This document shows, piece after piece, positions 23,025 through 25,191 of a stretch of 25,191 nt of DNA. The notes beneath the pieces are model-generated. The model saw only the letters and a program-made list of their open reading frames with translations. It did no database searches and was not told the origin of the DNA. The position numbers and the translations under genes are program-made. Source of the DNA: an uncultured Collinsella sp. (lineage in GTDB: Bacteria; Actinomycetota; Coriobacteriia; Coriobacteriales; Coriobacteriaceae); NCBI GenBank assembly GCA_900552875.1, contig USCS01000004.1, positions 1-25,191 of the forward strand, given 5' to 3'. Position 1 is the first letter of the stretch. The number at the start of each line of letters is the position of its first letter.

Positions 23025-23064
23025 AAAATGCCCGCCGGTATCACACGTACCGGCAGGCATTTTT
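23025..23064. terminator. Bidirectional terminator between convergent genes
   Basis: AAAATGCCCGCCGGTA (23025-23040) pairs with TACCGGCAGGCATTTT (23048-23063) with one mismatch, and TTTTT follows on plus. The left AAAA gives a T-run on minus, so it can serve both the CmpB-like gene and the MoaE-like gene. Confidence 0.88.
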
Positions 23065-23093
23065 ATAAACGAGTCTTCTATCGACGCAAGCCT

Positions 23094-23543
23094 CTACGCC
23101 TCGCGCTCGACCTCACTCACGCATTCGTTCTTGATGGTGCCAACGAGTGCCTGCAGCGCATCGACCACGTGCGGGCGAATGTCCCCGCCGATGAGCACGA
23201 GCATGATGTCGTCACCCACGGCGAGCTCGCCGCTTGCCAGCCACACGCGCACATAGCCGATACCCGGCATCGCGCTCGTGGCCTCGATAGCAGCCTGCAC
23301 CTTCTGAGCATCGAAGCCGAACACCATGCCGCCCACCTTGTGGCCCGGCGCCACGCCATCGGTCTCGACACCGCGCGCCTCGGACTTGGGCGTCGCGCGC
23401 ACCACACCGTTATGCGTCAGATACATCCCACAGCCTGCCGCCGAAGCATCGGCCTTGGCCTCGCGCAGCCAAGCATCAACCGAAGGCATCGTTTTGCCAT
23501 TCTCGAGCATCATTTCCCCTTTCACCGTCATTGAGTAGCCCAT
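23094..23543 (-). CDS. MoaE-like protein (molybdopterin synthase large-subunit family)
   Basis: A 149-residue protein. Its C-terminal half, GYVRVWLASGELAVGDDIML followed by a GGDIRPHVVDALQALVGTIK stretch, lines up with the MoaE core (R-x-G-x-L-x-x-G-D, then a helix of the xxAFxAxxxxxDxLK type). The N-terminal part has MYLTHNGVVRATPKSEARG, which corresponds to the MoaE start. The conserved catalytic Lys pair of E. coli MoaE is not evident, and no other molybdenum-cofactor gene is present, so a true molybdopterin synthase role is doubtful. ATG 23543 lies 3 bases past the sortase stop, with GAGGAA overlapping the sortase end as its ribosome site. It is last of a purE-sortase-moaE-like run. Confidence 0.6.
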   Translation of the reverse strand: MGYSMTVKGEMMLENGKTMPSVDAWLREAKADASAAGCGMYLTHNGVVRATPKSEARGVETDGVAPGHKVGGMVFGFDAQKVQAAIEATSAMPGIGYVRVWLASGELAVGDDIMLVLIGGDIRPHVVDALQALVGTIKNECVSEVEREA

Positions 23544-23546
23544 TAT

Positions 23547-24545
23547 CTATTCCTCGACCGGCGTGAGCACCATGACGGCACGTGTGTTGCTCAGCGATAA
23601 CGAACGACAGGTCACAAGCGTTACGACCTTGGTTGCCGAGGCGGCGCGGTCGCCTGCATCACTCGCCACTGCCGAAGCACCGTCGAGCATCTCGGACAGG
23701 TAGTTCTTGAGCCCGTCGTCGCCCTCAAAATTGGTCGTGCGCGCCTTGGCATACGTGTCCTCGACCACCTTGGTCGCCAGCGGACGCAGCTTATACGTCG
23801 CATCGCGCGTGATGTAGTACACATATTCAATGCTATCGAACGTCGCCTGATCAGTGGTGTCCGAAATCACGTTGAACATCGACCCATCGTTCATATGGTG
23901 GCCGTAGATCGTGGTCTGCTGGTCGACCATTCCCGGCGCGGTGTCATCGCTATCCAGGAAAATGGCACCGGACGCGTTAGCCGTTCCGTCGAACAGCGTG
24001 TTGAGGTATTTGGAGTTGTTGTTGGTCTGCACCACGGGATAGTTGATGTTGGTTCCCGGCACGTAAATCCAACCCACAATCTCGGGGTTCGTCTGAGCAA
24101 GCGCATCAAAGTCGATAATCGGCACGCCGCTGGCGTCCTTATCGCTTACATATTGCTTCTCGATTTTCTGATACGAATCGCTCGCCTGCTTATAGCCAAT
24201 CTGGGCATTAATAAAAATAGCGGCGGCGGCGACAATCAGGCCGATACCGATGATGATGAGCAGAATGGGAATAATGGAGCGACGCTTTTTGCGCGGCGGC
24301 TCGGTGTAATCCGACGGCGCGGCATGCGATGAAGACCGGGGCGGCTTCTTAGCGTTGCTATAAGATGAAGGTCGATATGCGGCTGGCGCGTCCTGTCGAC
24401 GATGCGTCGCCGGTGTCACGGGGCGCAGCGCGCGCGGCTGCTGAGGAGAGGATGTCCGACCCTGCTGTGCCGCATGGGCAGCACCCGGCTTCGATGGATC
24501 GGGAATCTGAGAAGCCTTGAATCGTTTTCCCTGATAGTCGGACAT
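23547..24545 (-). CDS. srtB: Class B sortase
   Basis: A 332-residue membrane-anchored transpeptidase that links surface proteins to peptidoglycan or pilus subunits. The first 86 residues are a Pro/Ser/Arg-rich, probably disordered cytoplasmic tail, ending in a PPRKKRR stop signal. One membrane helix follows at about 91-113 (IIPILLIIIGIGLIVAAAAI). The catalytic domain has NPEIVGWIYVPGTNINYPVV, the His of TIYGHHMNDGSMF (His216/217), the Cys of VTLVTCRS (Cys313) and the Arg of NTRAVM (Arg322). ATG 24545 has AAGGAG upstream; the longer frame to 24641 overlaps purE. No LPxTG-type substrate gene is in the window, so the target is unknown. The 35-base gap after purE suggests cotranscription. Confidence 0.93.
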   Translation of the reverse strand: MSDYQGKRFKASQIPDPSKPGAAHAAQQGRTSSPQQPRALRPVTPATHRRQDAPAAYRPSSYSNAKKPPRSSSHAAPSDYTEPPRKKRRSIIPILLIIIGIGLIVAAAAIFINAQIGYKQASDSYQKIEKQYVSDKDASGVPIIDFDALAQTNPEIVGWIYVPGTNINYPVVQTNNNSKYLNTLFDGTANASGAIFLDSDDTAPGMVDQQTTIYGHHMNDGSMFNVISDTTDQATFDSIEYVYYITRDATYKLRPLATKVVEDTYAKARTTNFEGDDGLKNYLSEMLDGASAVASDAGDRAASATKVVTLVTCRSLSLSNTRAVMVLTPVEE

Positions 24546-24580
24546 GGCTCTCCTTATACTGCGGTGAAACGGCAGAACGC

Positions 24581-25045
24581 CTAGGCGTCGGCCATCTCCT
24601 GCTTCATCTTCTCGATAACCTTGCGGTACTCGGGGTCGCATGCGCCCAGAATCTGCGTGGCATAAATGGCGGCGTTCTTGGCACCGTTGATGGCAACGCA
24701 GGCCACGGGCACGCCCGAAGGCATCTGCACCATCGACAGCAGCGAATCCATACCGCCCAGGTCACTCGTCTTCATAGGCACACCGATAACCGGCAGCGGC
24801 GTAAAGGCAGCCACGACACCACCCAGGTGAGCGGCCTTGCCGGCGGCGGCGATAATCACTTTGATACCGCGATCGGCGGCAGTCGAGGCCCACTCGTGGA
24901 CCTTCGCCGGCGTGCGGTGTGCGCTCGCAATGACAAGCTCATAGGGCACACCAAGCGCCTCGAGCTCGGCGGTGCAGCCTTCCATAACGCCCAGATCGGA
25001 CTTGGAACCCATGATGATCCCGACAACCGGCTTTTGATCTGCCAT
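24581..25045 (-). CDS. purE: N5-carboxyaminoimidazole ribonucleotide mutase
   Basis: Class I PurE converts N5-CAIR to CAIR, the carboxylation step that follows PurM. The 154-residue protein has the signatures IIMGSKSDLGVMEG, ASAHRTP (His43) and AGKAAHLGGVVAAFTPLPVIGVP (His73 region), and LLSMVQMPSGVPVACVAI. AHLGG replaces the usual AHLPG, a small variation. ATG 25045 is set by CAGGAGG with a nine-base gap; a TTG at 25051 is too near. A TATACT element lies 64 bases upstream. No purK is seen, and further purine genes may lie outside the window. Confidence 0.94.
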   Translation of the reverse strand: MADQKPVVGIIMGSKSDLGVMEGCTAELEALGVPYELVIASAHRTPAKVHEWASTAADRGIKVIIAAAGKAAHLGGVVAAFTPLPVIGVPMKTSDLGGMDSLLSMVQMPSGVPVACVAINGAKNAAIYATQILGACDPEYRKVIEKMKQEMADA

Positions 25046-25108
25046 AAACAAAGACCTCCTGTTGAGAGCGGTGACGCGGCGGATCCGCGACCCTTAACTA
25101 CTGAGAGT

Positions 25109-25114
25109 AGTATA
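25109..25114 (-). promoter_or_regulatory. purE promoter -10
   Basis: TATACT on the minus strand about 64 bases before purE, with no clear -35. Confidence 0.45.
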
Positions 25115-25169
25115 GCTGCTCCCGTCCCTGCGGTCTTTGTGGTAGTTTGTCAGAGCATTAAAACAATGA

Positions 25170-25175
25170 TTGACA
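25170..25175 (+). promoter_or_regulatory. Possible -35 of a divergent gene beyond the window
   Basis: Perfect TTGACA on plus, 16 bases from the window end. A -10 would fall just outside, so this is a guess from one hexamer. Confidence 0.25.
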
Positions 25176-25191
25176 GAGGTGTTCTGGGTAC

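Noticed and set aside
1..25191. CRISPR array, tRNA or rRNA genes
   Set aside because: No regularly spaced direct repeats were seen, and no cloverleaf with a TTCGA-type arm plus acceptor pairing was found by eye. Some GC-rich hairpins look similar but lack the rest.

Overview
The window looks like a chromosomal segment from a high-GC, anaerobic Coriobacteriia (Actinomycetota), most probably Collinsella or a close relative. This is an inference. It rests on strong G/C-ending codon bias, an NfnAB electron-bifurcating pair, an iron-sulfur type PurF, a class B sortase, and a Vsr/DUF559-like endonuclease of a kind I associate with Coriobacteriia. No rRNA, tRNA, CRISPR array or complete transposase gene was seen.

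Layout. (1) 77-3331, minus: a three-gene ECF vitamin/metal importer, ecfT then a fused double ATPase ecfA then an S component. (2) 3522-6114, plus: glmU and prs. (3) 6201-7918: a cassette-like insert, in which two ~200-bp elements with 24-27-bp terminal inverted repeats flank a leaderless endonuclease-like gene. It separates prs from pth, which are close neighbours in many bacteria. (4) 8033-11275, plus: pth, then the overlapping nfnA and nfnB behind a structured leader. (5) 11404-15105, minus: a polar amino-acid ABC importer (ATPase, Tat lipoprotein binding protein, two permeases) followed by a cytidylate-kinase-like gene. (6) 15352-17705, minus: a GatB/YqeY protein, a parvulin-type foldase and an orphan PTS EIIA. 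(7) 17858-21479, minus: purF, purM, purN. (8) 21774-23003, plus: a CmpB-like membrane protein, divergent from purF. (9) 23094-25045, minus: purE, a class B sortase and a MoaE-like gene, probably one transcript.

Functionally, prs makes PRPP, which PurF consumes to start de novo purine synthesis. PurN, PurM and PurE are further steps of that pathway. GlmU feeds cell-wall precursor synthesis, and the sortase and foldase act at the envelope. NfnAB balances NADH, NADPH and ferredoxin. The ECF and amino-acid importers supply nutrients.

The most unusual material is repetitive DNA rather than a multi-gene defence system. It comprises the inverted-repeat-flanked endonuclease cassette, a 189-bp (63-codon) repeat-like block inserted in frame between the two ATPase domains of EcfA, a family of GGGACAG hairpins (REP/REPIN-like) at about six intergenic sites, and a 56-bp dyad centred on GACTAGTC directly upstream of the EIIA gene.
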